Positions 9,701 through 18,011 of a stretch of 49,176 bases of DNA are shown piece by piece. Below the pieces are notes generated by a model. It had not been told where the DNA came from, searched no databases, and saw only the letters and a list, made by a program, of their open reading frames with translations. Positions within the stretch are counted from its first letter, which is position 1, and every line of letters begins with the position of its first letter. The stretch is from the NCBI GenBank assembly GCA_964392615.1, contig CAYMRB010000011.1, positions 1 through 49,176 on the forward strand, given 5' to 3'. The position numbers and the translations under genes are program-made. The stretch is from CAYMRB01 sp964392615 (lineage in GTDB: Bacteria; Planctomycetota; UBA8108).

Positions 9701-12700
9701 CCTTCTCCTGCACGACCTTGCCGTGCCAGACGAGCAACGCGGCGCGGCCGGCGTCCTCGTCACCCTCGGGCGGCGCCCACGACAGCGTGTCGATCTCGCG
9801 CTCCTCGACCGGCTCGCGGCTGCTCACGAGCTGCACGAGCCGATCCCAATCCGTGACGGCAACTCGCTTGCCGCGGTAGACCCGCAGGCGCATGCGATCG
9901 CACTCGACGCCGAGCGGGGCGACCGGATCGCGCGCCGGCCGACTCGCCAGCGTAAACCAGAAGCGACCGTCGTGGCTCGCCTGGATGTCACCCCGCACCG
10001 GCGCGTGACGTTCCGGGTCGGGCGTCGCGATCCGCACGTGGGACACGACGCGCAGGTCCTTCATGTCGACCGTCAACAGCTTCGGCGTCACGCCGTCCGG
10101 TTCGCTCTGCCAGAACGTCGCCGGGTCGCGGTCGATCGCCGCCAGCGGGCTGTGGCCGATCGAGTAGTCGCTCGCGAGGGCGCCGGCGGGCAGCTCACCC
10201 GTCGTCGCCAGGCCCTGGAAGATCCCGGTGTGCGGCCCCGTCTCCGCGAGCTCGAGCCCGACCTGATCGCCGCTCGATGCGGTCAGCTTCACGGCAATCA
10301 CGTCCGCCCCGTCCGACAGGTCGCGGTCGAGGTCCTGCACGCGCAGGTGGATCGGGTTGCCCGGCTTGATCTGATTCGACGGGCGCCCCTGGCTCTTGCG
10401 CTGATCCGCTTCCTCGCGCTCCTTCGCCTCGCGCTCGAGCCGCTCGCTGAACGTCTCTTTCCGCTCTTCGACGATGGCGCTCGACGATGCGATAAGCTCG
10501 CCGTCGGCCGCGACGCCGATGTGCGCGTCGGAAAGCGGCACGAAACGGAACTGGGCCTTGAAGTCCTCCGGGTAGTCGACCTCGACCGTATCGCGGCCGG
10601 TGATCTGCAGGATGCGATCACCCGGCACGACCTGGCCAAGGCGCGTTTCGACGTCGGCGCGGAACAGCCCCTTGCCGGCGCCGCCGCTGACGAGCGAGAT
10701 CTCCTCGCGATCGCCGCCCGGCATCGTGACCAGCGTGACAGGGATCTTCACGTGGCCGCGGCTGATGCCGAGATCGCTGTCCTGCACGACGATCGACAGG
10801 CTCTTGCCCGGCATATGCCAGCGCTTGCTCCGCCGGCCGAGGCGCCCGACCGTTCGCAGCAGCTCGAGCTGGTCCATGTACCGCTGCTCGGCGCCGTAGA
10901 CCTCGGCGAGGTTGAAGAGCGTGCGGTTCGCGAGCCGCACGTCCGGAACTTGCTCGAGAACGCGACGGAAGATCTCGCGGGCCTCCTCGCGATCGCCACG
11001 GCGGTTCGCGAGCACGCCGCGCAGGAACGCCGCCCGGACGACAACGTCGCGATCCGCGCTGCGGGCCAGATTCTCGAAGACTTCCTCGGCCTTGTCGTAG
11101 ACCTTCTGGGCCATGAACGTCTCGCCGATCCCGAACTCGGCCTCGATCGCCGCTGGCGTCTCCTTGTACCGGTTGAGCACCGTCGTGTACTCGCTGCGGG
11201 CGACGTCGTAGCGCGCGGCGGCGTAGTAGTTCTTCGCCAGGAGGAGCTGCACGCGCGCCTTCGCCGTGTCGTCGATGTCGCTCGACTCCGCGTTGTCGAC
11301 CAGCCAGCTTCGCAGCACGTCCTCGGCGCGGTCGTGGTTCTCGTCCCCACCGGCCGCGATATGGCTCTCGCAGATGAACAGGAACAGATCGATCGGAACC
11401 TGGCTGCGGTGCTCGTCGAAGAGAGCGCGATGGGCGAGATAGCTGTCGAACGCCATGCGTCGATCGCCGAGCCGCAGGTAGAGCGCAGCCTCGAGGAGCG
11501 GAGCGATCTCGCTCGACTCGTCGATCGTCAATCCCACGCCTCCCATGCGCGAGTAGGCCCGCGTCACCATATCGCGACCCGATTTCTCGCGCCTCGAGTC
11601 GACACCACGGATGTTGGCGAGCATGCCGGTGAGCAGCGTCGCCGCCTCGGCGTATTCCTCGCGAGAGACAGCGGATTGCGCGAACGGCAGCAGCGCGTCC
11701 CAATCGTACTGGCCCGACCCGCCGTGCATCGTCGCGTCCTGGAACGCGAGTAGACGTTCGATCGTCACCTGGCGATCCGGGGACGCGTCGAGCTCGAGCA
11801 GCGCGAGCGACGCGATCGCCGACGCGCGACCGATCTGCAGGTCACGGACCGCCCGGAACACGCGTCGCCGATCGGCGGTCGATGTCTCCGAGTCGGCGCG
11901 GCGATAGCGGTCGACCCACGTGCGCGCCGGGTACTCCTCCATGCCCCAGCCCTGGAACGGCTGAGCGTCGCGGCGCGTGCGCGCTTCGTTCAAAGCGGCC
12001 TCGAAACGATCGAGGTCGCCCTTCTCGAGATGCACGTTCGCAAGCCATGCCGCGTACGCCCCGTAGAAGCGCGACGGTTCCGCGAGCAATCCCTCGACGA
12101 ACTGCGCGAGCTCGTCGCCTTCGAGCCGTCGTGAGATCTTGCCGGCCGAGTAGTACGACTGACTGTCGTTGCGATCGAGCGGGATGCAGCGTTGCCAATG
12201 GTCCATCCCCTCCGCCTGCAGCCCGGAGTCCCAGAGGTAGTCGCCGATCTCGGTCGCGTACGCGATCGTCAGTCCGTAGCGCTCCCGCGCCGCAGCGACC
12301 CAGCGGAAGAGCTTGCGGGTCAACTCGGCGTCCTCGATCTTCAGCGCGCCGCGCAGCGCGCGGCGGAAGATGCTGGGGTCGTTGTACTCGGGCTCGAGCG
12401 AGATCAGGTGCTCGATCGCTTCCTTGGCCTCCTCGAGCGTGCCGTAGTCGACCGTCGCTTTCACGCGCTCGCGCGCTGCCTCGTAGTCCTTCGGAAACAG
12501 GCGCTGGAGCTCGAGGGCGTAGGGGATCGACTCCTTGCGCTGGGCGGGTCGCGCGTAGTGGCGGATCGCGTCGGACTGGTCGTGCAAGAGGCGATACCGC
12601 TGCGCTGAAGAGATGTCGTCGCGCGCGACAAGGGCGTCTCGCGCCGTGATCGCCTTCGAACTCGCATCCCTCTTGTCCCTCGCGGCCGCGAACTGGACGA

Positions 12701-14237
12701 GGAGGTCGTCCTGGCGCAATGCCTCGATGCGCTCGCGCACGAGCTGCACGCGCGCGCGGTGCTCCTTGCGGCGCCTCGCGTCGCGAAGCCATGCGCCGAG
12801 GTAGCCGCGGAAGTTCGCGAGGTGCGCATGCCGGCGCGTGGACGCGATGATCCGATCGACGTCGCGCTCGAACGCCGCGTCGCTCTCGGCGTGATACAGC
12901 AGCCAGTCGAGCGCGTTGCGCGAGTGGCTGTCGTCGACCGGCGACTTCGTCAGGAGATCGCGAAGCACCTCGCGGGCGCGCTTCTCGTCCTTGAGCCGAT
13001 CGCGGTAGAGCGAGAACGCGAGCACGTAGCGCAGATAGCCCGCGTCCGCCGCGTTCGTCTTGATGGCGTCGAGCAGCGCCTTCTCGGCGCGACGCAGCTG
13101 CTGCGGGTCCTTGCCGCTCCACTGAACGTACCGCGCGGCGAGGCTGTTCGCTCGTGCGCTGTGCGGCAACGCGCGCGCGGCGACTTCAAGCGCCTTCGTG
13201 GTCTGGCCCGCTCGCTGGTGCGAGTAGGCGAGTAGGCCGAGCAGCTCCCAGCGACGCGCATCGTCCGGGTAGCGCGTGATCCAGTCGTCGATGACGGGCC
13301 CGAACTCGTCGTGTGGCGCTTCCGCCCGCGCCAGGCTCACGGCATGGCGATAGTGCAACTCGGCGCGCACCACTGCGGAGCCGCCGGGCACCTCCCGAGC
13401 CGCCGCGAGGCTCGTGATCGCGTTGCGACGTTGACCGAGGCGCCCCCAGTTCTCCGCCATCGCACGGTGGAGATTCCGCAGCCGATCGCCGGCGAGCGGC
13501 AGTTGCCGCGCGAGGATTCCGGCGCCGATGCGGTTGGCGCCGCCCCAATCGCCGGCGCGTCCGGCTTGCGCGAAGGACTGCAGGCCCGCGTCGAGCGCGA
13601 GCTCGCCGTCGGGAAGTTTCGCGAAGAGATCGCCCGCGACTCGCGCAGCGGCGATGTAGCCTCTCTTCTCGTCGAGCGCGACATAGAGCTTCACCGCGCG
13701 CACGGCTGCATCTCGCCCCTCCGTGCCGCGTCGCTTCCAGACACCCTCGTACGCCTCGGCCGCCTCGCGCCGGCGCCCGACCCGTTCGAGCACGCGAGCG
13801 AGATCCGTCTCGACCTCGGCGCCGCGGAGCGCCTTGGGGTTGCGCTCGAGGAACTGCCGCGCGGTGGCGATCGTGTCCTCGTTGCGCGACGTCACTCGCA
13901 GACCGTCGAGCAGCCGGAGCATGACCTGCTCGTGCTGCGGGTGCGTCGGCTGCGCGTTGATAAACTTCTGGCCGGCCCGCACGAGCCCGAATGCCCGGCC
14001 GTTTTCGTGGTACAGCTCGACGAGCTCGAGCAGAATCTCCGCGCCCTCCGGCGAATGGTCGACGACCTTGCCGAGTCGCGCTTCGAGCTCCGATGCGCGC
14101 CGACTGACCGGATCGAGCCCGGCAGCATCACCCGACGTTGCATCCTGCGCACCGACTCGCGTCGGCGGGACGAGGACGACCAGCGCGAGCGCGACGACGA
14201 CGGGGACTCGTCGGAGAGGATTGCGCGTCCGTCGCAT
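6726..14237 (-). CDS. Giant secreted TPR / beta-sandwich / discoidin-like protein (2503 aa)
   Basis: It has a signal peptide (VPVVVALALVVLVPP...GAQDA) and a long TPR-like alpha-solenoid to about residue 1130. From about 1145 to 2205 lies a beta-rich region with recurring modules. Each module pairs a 'D-x-D' strand segment (VQDLDRDLSDGADVIAVKL, DYDLDTTAERDRVPVRL, DPDLDATDARDRARIRV) with an xGxFxG turn (TGIFQG, TGVFRT, SGVFSGS) and a GD...Y-x-D segment (GDIVTASYTDERT). An F5/8 type C-like segment sits at about 1360-1450 (AIDRDPATFWQSE ... DIQASHDGRFWF), with a second partial one near 1615-1665. A BamD/YbgF-like TPR block (about 2240-2490) closes the protein, and the tail SSIEDDDE is acidic. The start was set at the ATG at 14237, whose A is shared with the upstream TGA. 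No catalytic site was recognised; a structural or adhesive cell-envelope component is inferred. Confidence 0.85.
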   Translation of the reverse strand: MRRTRNPLRRVPVVVALALVVLVPPTRVGAQDATSGDAAGLDPVSRRASELEARLGKVVDHSPEGAEILLELVELYHENGRAFGLVRAGQKFINAQPTHPQHEQVMLRLLDGLRVTSRNEDTIATARQFLERNPKALRGAEVETDLARVLERVGRRREAAEAYEGVWKRRGTEGRDAAVRAVKLYVALDEKRGYIAAARVAGDLFAKLPDGELALDAGLQSFAQAGRAGDWGGANRIGAGILARQLPLAGDRLRNLHRAMAENWGRLGQRRNAITSLAAAREVPGGSAVVRAELHYRHAVSLARAEAPHDEFGPVIDDWITRYPDDARRWELLGLLAYSHQRAGQTTKALEVAARALPHSARANSLAARYVQWSGKDPQQLRRAEKALLDAIKTNAADAGYLRYVLAFSLYRDRLKDEKRAREVLRDLLTKSPVDDSHSRNALDWLLYHAESDAAFERDVDRIIASTRRHAHLANFRGYLGAWLRDARRRKEHRARVQLVRERIEALRQDDLLVQFAAARDKRDASSKAITARDALVARDDISSAQRYRLLHDQSDAIRHYARPAQRKESIPYALELQRLFPKDYEAARERVKATVDYGTLEEAKEAIEHLISLEPEYNDPSIFRRALRGALKIEDAELTRKLFRWVAAARERYGLTIAYATEIGDYLWDSGLQAEGMDHWQRCIPLDRNDSQSYYSAGKISRRLEGDELAQFVEGLLAEPSRFYGAYAAWLANVHLEKGDLDRFEAALNEARTRRDAQPFQGWGMEEYPARTWVDRYRRADSETSTADRRRVFRAVRDLQIGRASAIASLALLELDASPDRQVTIERLLAFQDATMHGGSGQYDWDALLPFAQSAVSREEYAEAATLLTGMLANIRGVDSRREKSGRDMVTRAYSRMGGVGLTIDESSEIAPLLEAALYLRLGDRRMAFDSYLAHRALFDEHRSQVPIDLFLFICESHIAAGGDENHDRAEDVLRSWLVDNAESSDIDDTAKARVQLLLAKNYYAAARYDVARSEYTTVLNRYKETPAAIEAEFGIGETFMAQKVYDKAEEVFENLARSADRDVVVRAAFLRGVLANRRGDREEAREIFRRVLEQVPDVRLANRTLFNLAEVYGAEQRYMDQLELLRTVGRLGRRSKRWHMPGKSLSIVVQDSDLGISRGHVKIPVTLVTMPGGDREEISLVSGGAGKGLFRADVETRLGQVVPGDRILQITGRDTVEVDYPEDFKAQFRFVPLSDAHIGVAADGELIASSSAIVEERKETFSERLEREAKEREEADQRKSQGRPSNQIKPGNPIHLRVQDLDRDLSDGADVIAVKLTASSGDQVGLELAETGPHTGIFQGLATTGELPAGALASDYSIGHSPLAAIDRDPATFWQSEPDGVTPKLLTVDMKDLRVVSHVRIATPDPERHAPVRGDIQASHDGRFWFTLASRPARDPVAPLGVECDRMRLRVYRGKRVAVTDWDRLVQLVSSREPVEEREIDTLSWAPPEGDEDAGRAALLVWHGKVVQEKAGAMRISVPGSQNAVVVDGVPELALGKGSREVDVWLDKGLHELTVFAVVDKPDAETAVEVKRARENPNSAQVVLAPFRATDFDLESSTARRLASAAKPAAAVDDASSEPKASDPVKTPGWEFRVAPHAVRYVRFVVHEYSGEAVAVSHVEISGPADSATKGAAPVVHIPTAADVLSFATNDTLEIAAGDIVTASYTDERTAGDAQRNRVLTATLQATYFDADIAPIGYDFVRDANGSVQTFRKSLLRVDPGERIVVEVTDYDLDTTAERDRVPVRLAVNDEPSVELIAVETEPFTGVFRTEIDTLSREESTSAAPSSDADAASPDANGGGESTAPRLAVAPGDRIWLRAIDQQNTFPGHSVAREAVVYVNEPTAGKVRIVDTRWVRPPEGATGAKAQPKAIYLPPPENEGTADAPLVHGIAYQVPLTVEVIDPDAAKDSRSEVLVEIDTGAANGMDASAPEGMERTGGKVTVRCVVSTAFASRDLVPVDVDNWALLEGRFVGQVHLELGGADSPTIVPVPATGGEGLVGGPVPTEDEEALLGPGSVRVFNLTGDDRIRSTYVDARRPDGEERSLKSLGRLVADGELAVTDREYEEEVELLHVGEKMYLRLDDPDLDATDARDRARIRVTTDRGEDEWVELEETLGHSGVFSGSIRLEPSEKPTAGNLGPESPAIECFFGDRLKVEYHDSAASSESGEIDVMREVPVAIGTDGLVWAFSKVFADESLAVETRFHIAESYFELFKSHHRLERNEQMTADLEAGRRVLRELMEDFPDPQYAPRVAYLLGQFAQELEEWDEAIDAYGTIVREYSDHTLAADAQYKLAQCYEEAGDFDEALEAYVTLAATYPKSPLIANAMIRIDEHFYKAENFEVAAQVGKKFLERFPSHRWASRMAFRVGQCHYKAEEFKTAAAAFDGFAKAYPEDALCADALFWSGESYRMAKKVPDAFRRYNRCRWDFPESEAAKYARGRLALPEMLAQFEKEASSIEDDDE

Positions 14238-16624
14238 CAGAAGCCTCCTTTCACGAGCGCGTCGCTGATTCTCTTGGCGTCGGCCGCCAAGGTGCTCTCG
14301 GGGAACTCCGCGACCAGCTGGTCGAACTTCACCCGCGCCTCTCTCTTGCGCTCCATGCGGTAGAGACAACGCCCGTAGTTGAACAGGATCACGTCAAGGA
14401 ACCTCGCGTCGGGGTGGTCGCTGAGCACGGTCTCGAAGACGTCGATCGCCCGCGCGTAGTCCTTCTTCTCGTAGTAGAAGTTCGCCATCTTCGAGACGGC
14501 CTCGCCGACGCGGCCGCTCTCAGGGAACTCGTCGAAGACCTTCTTGTACTCCTGGAAGGCGCGCTCGTAGTGCGTCGACGCTTGCTTGCCCGCCTTCTGC
14601 GCCAGCGCCTCCCAGCACTCGGCGATGCCGAACTGCGCCTCGCCGCGCAAGTGGCTCGTCTTCATCCGGACGAGGCGCGAGTACACGCTGATCGCGCGGC
14701 GATAGTCGCCCGCCGCGCGCGACACGTGACCGAGTTGCAGCATCGCCTGGTCGACGAAGCCGCTCTCCGGGAACTCGCGCTGCAGACGCTGACACATCGC
14801 TGCTGCGAGGTTCAGGTCGCCCTTCGCGAAGTAGATCGTCCACAGCTGGACGTACGTCTCTTCGAGGATGCGCCCGCCGAGACCGCGCGCCGCGTCGACG
14901 ATCTCCTCGCAGACCTGGAGCGCCTCCTCGTACTTCGCCTGCGCGTTGTCGTGCAGGCCGAACTCCTTGTAGCGATTGCCGATCTCGGTCAGCGCGCTCG
15001 CGGTCTTGAGCCGTGTCTGGAGGCGCAACTGCTCGTCCGAGATCTCGGCCTTCGTGACGCGAACGCCGCCGATGTTACCCTCGATGCAGCGCGCCTCGGC
15101 GGTCACGGTACGCGCCTCGCTGCCCGTGTGCAGCTCGTCGATGAAGGTCAGTCGCACGATGTCGCCCGGCAACGCCTCGAGTACCGCCGCGTCATCGCGG
15201 CCCTCCGTCGCCTTGCGAAGCAGCAGAGACACACGGAAGACGCCGCTGTGGATCGAGTCGTCGACCGCCTCGGCCTCGACGGTCGAAGCGAAGTCGTCGA
15301 GGTCATCGCTGCCGTTCGAATCCGAGCTCGGCGGGTCCTCCGGATCCTCCGGGGCCGCGGGGGCCGCCGTCCCCGGCTCCGGAGTCGGGGTCTCGTCGTC
15401 GCTTCTCTTCACACGCAGCGATCGGCGCGTGATCGCGACCTCGCGAAGCGCGACTTCGAGGCGATCGACGCGCTCGAGCCGGTCGACTTGCGGCTCACCG
15501 TCATCGTCGTCTCCGGTGCTGTCCGCGTCCCCGGACGCCGCGAGCGCCGCGAGCTCGGCCTCGATCTTCTCGCGGCTCTTCTCGCGCCACACCTCGACGG
15601 CAGCCCGCAGCTCGTCGCTGTCGCCGCTGCGGTCGAAATCGGCGTCGATGACCTGCAGGTGGATCTCCTTGCCCAGGACGGCGCCCCCCAGCGTATCGTC
15701 GAAGGCTCCGTCCAGAATCCCCACCCGTGCGTTGCCGACGACGACGATCTCCTTGTCGCGCGATACGCCGAACTCACGCTGCGCGGTGTGTCGATCGACG
15801 TACGTCGCGGTCACGCGGTCCCCGCCCTGCACCTCGACGACGCCGTTGCCAGGGCGCGGTTTACCGAGCGCCGTCGGCAGCGAGCCCAGCGCGAGGCGGA
15901 CGTTGCGGCCGACCGCCAGGCACTCGACGGTTTCCTCGTCGCCCGCTGCGGTCCGACAGCGCACGCGCACCGGCTCGTCATCCTCGAGCGCAGCGAGATC
16001 GGCATCCTCGATTCGCACGAAGAGCCGCTTGCCGGCCTCGACCTTCTCGACGCCTCGGTCCCCGGCTGCCAGCGCGGTGCCGACCTTCTCGAGCGATTGA
16101 ATCGCCCGGCTGTAGTGACCGAGCTGAAAGTGCCCGAGGCCGATGTAGTAGTACGCCTGGTTGACCTCGTCGCTCGTCGGGAACGTCTCGATGACCGCGC
16201 GCATCGCCTTGAAGCACTGCGCATAATTGCGCGCTTCGTAGAGGCACACGCCGATCTTCAACGTCGCGACGGAACGCTGGTCGTCATCGCCGTTCGTCTC
16301 GTCGGCAGCTTGCTCGAAATGAACGCGCGCCTTGTCGTACGCACGCTCCTTGCGAAGCAAGTGCTCGCCCAGGCGCATGTGAGCCGAGAAGCGATGGCGG
16401 CTGCGCGGGTAGCGCTCGATCAGAGACTGCCAGACCTCGACGGCCTTGCTGGCCTCGTCGGCCTCGTAGCGCAGGTCGCCAGCCGCGAGAAGCTTCTTCG
16501 CGGCGCGGTCCTCGACGATCGAGCCGCGCACCGGAGGTGCGGTCGACTCCTGCGCCGAAACGGAGACGCTGACCGTCGCGCCCACGACGAACAGCATGGA
16601 CAGGATTGCGCGGTGCGTTGACAT
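14237..16624 (-). CDS. Secreted TPR protein with inserted beta modules (795 aa)
   Basis: First gene of the operon. It has a signal peptide (AILSMLFVVGATVSVSVSAQ), then TPR hairpins to about residue 190. Next comes a beta-rich insert (about 195-520) with the same module grammar as the giant neighbour: RIEDADLAALEDDEPVRVRC, GDRVTATYVDRHT, VIDADFDRSGDSDELR, DSIHSGVFRVSL and GDIVRLTFIDELHT. A C-terminal TPR block (about 540-790) is typical of outer-membrane assembly or Tol-Pal accessory proteins (NRYKEFGLHDNAQAKYEEAL, YDYARAIDVF-like repeats). The insert also holds a disordered stretch rich in Pro, Asp and Ser around residues 400-445. The stop shares one base with the giant gene start (TGATG), indicating coupled translation. 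Function unknown; a shared assembly with the giant protein is inferred. Confidence 0.82.
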   Translation of the reverse strand: MSTHRAILSMLFVVGATVSVSVSAQESTAPPVRGSIVEDRAAKKLLAAGDLRYEADEASKAVEVWQSLIERYPRSRHRFSAHMRLGEHLLRKERAYDKARVHFEQAADETNGDDDQRSVATLKIGVCLYEARNYAQCFKAMRAVIETFPTSDEVNQAYYYIGLGHFQLGHYSRAIQSLEKVGTALAAGDRGVEKVEAGKRLFVRIEDADLAALEDDEPVRVRCRTAAGDEETVECLAVGRNVRLALGSLPTALGKPRPGNGVVEVQGGDRVTATYVDRHTAQREFGVSRDKEIVVVGNARVGILDGAFDDTLGGAVLGKEIHLQVIDADFDRSGDSDELRAAVEVWREKSREKIEAELAALAASGDADSTGDDDDGEPQVDRLERVDRLEVALREVAITRRSLRVKRSDDETPTPEPGTAAPAAPEDPEDPPSSDSNGSDDLDDFASTVEAEAVDDSIHSGVFRVSLLLRKATEGRDDAAVLEALPGDIVRLTFIDELHTGSEARTVTAEARCIEGNIGGVRVTKAEISDEQLRLQTRLKTASALTEIGNRYKEFGLHDNAQAKYEEALQVCEEIVDAARGLGGRILEETYVQLWTIYFAKGDLNLAAAMCQRLQREFPESGFVDQAMLQLGHVSRAAGDYRRAISVYSRLVRMKTSHLRGEAQFGIAECWEALAQKAGKQASTHYERAFQEYKKVFDEFPESGRVGEAVSKMANFYYEKKDYARAIDVFETVLSDHPDARFLDVILFNYGRCLYRMERKREARVKFDQLVAEFPESTLAADAKRISDALVKGGF

Positions 16625-17079
16625 GGTGTGAGAGACGTTGCCAGGTACAGTGGATCGGCGGGCAAGCCTGCCTCGACCTCAGCGGGCTGCGAGCGCAGAC
16701 TCGTCCCTCCCACGGCGTTCACGCCGTATCGTTTCGTCGTCAGTATGGCCAGCCAGACTCGAGGGATCGCTCGCCGCGGTCGGCCAAAGCCAGCACTCGA
16801 GCGAAACCGAGACCTTCCTGCACGGATCCCCCTAAGCGTAGCAGATATCGCCCGCGCCACGCGAGCGACCGCGCCACCGCCGCGCATGGAGGCGGGACAG
16901 CGCGAGCGGTGCTCGCACCGGCTGCGCACGGACGACACGAGGTCGGAGACGCGGTAACCGGCCCCGGCCTACCGGCGTGTGACCGTGGCATGAGGCACAA
17001 TCGACTCGAGCACCGATAAGTCCCGCGCTGCCCTCCGCGAGCGGAAACAGACGCTGCTTTCGACCGCGTAACCGCAGCG
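16625..17079. other. Intergenic region between two minus-strand operons, no gene seen
   Basis: These 455 nt lie between the end of the respiratory operon and the start of the TPR/ExbBD operon and must contain the promoter of the latter. Apparent open frames here have no recognisable domain and overlap one another. The least GC-rich patch is about 16831-16853 (minus strand gatatctgctacgcttagg), a plausible but unproven promoter neighbourhood. No confident -35/-10 pair was found. Confidence 0.5.
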
Positions 17080-17080
17080 T
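17051..17080 (-). terminator. Possible terminator hairpin after the SafE/TauE gene
   Basis: A seven-base inverted repeat (acgctgc at 17051-17057 pairing with gcagcgt at 17074-17080) abuts the stop codon of the last respiratory-operon gene. On the minus strand it is followed by ctgtttccgc, which has only a short T-run. Position favours a terminator; stem length and weak U-tract argue for caution. Confidence 0.35.
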
Positions 17081-17865
17081 CACTCCGAGTCGGCGTGCGG
17101 CGCGCAGCACGGCCGGGTTGCCTCGCCCGCGTCGCCGGCTCGCTCGACGGCCTCCTCGATGGACATCGGCACCGCCGGCAGCTGCGTCGCGTCGGCGAGA
17201 CCGTCCCAGCGACTGAAGACCGCGAACAGGCCGACGACGACCATCGCCGCCGCACAGAGCGCCGGCACGTGGCGGCGTAGCGGCCCGGCGAGACTCTGAA
17301 TGCTCACGCCGACGGCGAGCATGACAGGCAACGTCCCGAGCCAGAACGCGGCCATCACGAGCGTGCCGCCCAGCACGCTGCCGGAACCCGCCGCGATCAC
17401 CGCGAAGATGTACAGCCATCCGCACGGCAGCAAGGCTGACGTCAAGCCGAGAAGGGTCGCCCTGACGACCGGGGGCTTCTCCTTGAGCCGCTGCATGGCG
17501 CGTGCAACGGACCGCTGCAGCCACGCCGGGAACGGCAGGCGCGCGCCGTCCGCGCCGCCGAGCCGCAGCAGGCTGAACGCCCCCCACGCCGCGATCAGGA
17601 GCCCCGCGACGATAGCGGTTACCCGCTGCACGCCGACAGCGCTCCCCGCGAGGTCGAGAGCCTCGCCCAAAGCGCCGGCGAGGGCCCCGACCGTGGCATA
17701 CGCGGCCAGTCGACCGCTGCTGTACAAAGCGTGCGCCAGCAGCCGACGCCAACCGCGCGACGGATCGTCCCCCGCGTAAACCGCGACGAGCGGGCCGCAC
17801 ATACCGGCGCAGTGCAACGAACCGAGCAAGCTCGAGACCAGCACCGACAGGAAGAGTGCGGTCAC
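17080..17865 (-). CDS. SafE/TauE-family (UreH-like) membrane protein, cytochrome oxidase/copper associated
   Basis: A 261-residue, six- or seven-helix membrane protein of the family often found next to ccoGIS, annotated variously as sulfite exporter TauE/SafE or cycZ-like copper-tolerance protein. The first helix carries the signature GSLHCAGMCGPLV with its CxxMC pair. A second conserved piece is LTSALLPCGWLYIFA. The C-terminus ends in a Cys/His-bearing tail (RPCCAPHADSE). In this family the Cys residues are thought to handle copper for the oxidase; that is family knowledge, not shown here. The start is a GTG at 17865 with an AGGAG ribosome site; the longer frame to 17994 overlaps ccoG-side genes and lacks homology. 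It is the last gene of the respiratory operon. Confidence 0.85.
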   Translation of the reverse strand: MTALFLSVLVSSLLGSLHCAGMCGPLVAVYAGDDPSRGWRRLLAHALYSSGRLAAYATVGALAGALGEALDLAGSAVGVQRVTAIVAGLLIAAWGAFSLLRLGGADGARLPFPAWLQRSVARAMQRLKEKPPVVRATLLGLTSALLPCGWLYIFAVIAAGSGSVLGGTLVMAAFWLGTLPVMLAVGVSIQSLAGPLRRHVPALCAAAMVVVGLFAVFSRWDGLADATQLPAVPMSIEEAVERAGDAGEATRPCCAPHADSE

Positions 17866-17872
17866 GCCGATT

Positions 17873-17877
17873 CTCCT
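17873..17877 (-). promoter_or_regulatory. Ribosome binding site fixing a GTG start
   Basis: Minus-strand AGGAG lies seven bases upstream of the GTG at 17865 (gaggagaatcggcGTG). It decides between this start and a much longer, non-homologous reading of the SafE/TauE gene. Confidence 0.65.
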
Positions 17878-17884
17878 CGCCGCG

Positions 17885-18010
17885 TCAGTGCGGCACCATC
17901 TCCGGACGATTGAGCTCGGCGATGATGAACGTCGCCACGCCGCCGGACACCAGCACGACATAGAAGAGGGCGATCCACACCCACGGGTTGTCACGCAGCC
18001 ATCGTTTCAC
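17885..18010 (-). CDS. 41-residue single-helix membrane peptide
   Basis: A short gene between ccoG and the SafE gene. It starts with GTG at 18010, three bases after the ccoG stop codon's last base region, and reads MKRWLRDNPWVWIALFYV at its N-terminus, with a hydrophobic helix (VWIALFYVVLVSGGVATFII) and a short tail (ELNRPEMVPH) before TGA at 17885-17887. It has one predicted membrane segment with a positive N-terminus. It occupies the place where ccoH usually lies, but CcoH proteins are ~150 residues with a periplasmic domain, which is missing. It could be a minimal CcoH-like factor, a CcoM-like small oxidase subunit or an unrelated peptide. Coding is supported by tight packing and codon use, not by recognised homology. 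Confidence 0.6.
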   Translation of the reverse strand: MKRWLRDNPWVWIALFYVVLVSGGVATFIIAELNRPEMVPH

Positions 18011-18011
18011 G

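Noticed and set aside
7002..11753. Long plus-strand open frame (1583 codons) opposite the giant protein gene
   Set aside because: Arg/Val/Asp-rich antisense shadow caused by high GC; no signal peptide or domain. The minus strand shows clear TPR and beta-module sequence.
14138..16621. Plus-strand open frame (827 codons) opposite the 795-residue TPR protein
   Set aside because: Antisense shadow; the minus strand has TPR repeats, a signal peptide and coupling to its neighbour.
16832..17800. A CxxCH-containing (CASCH) frame reading into the 455-nt gap, suggestive of a haem protein
   Set aside because: It runs out of frame through the SafE gene, is Arg-rich and has no ribosome site; the motif appears by chance.
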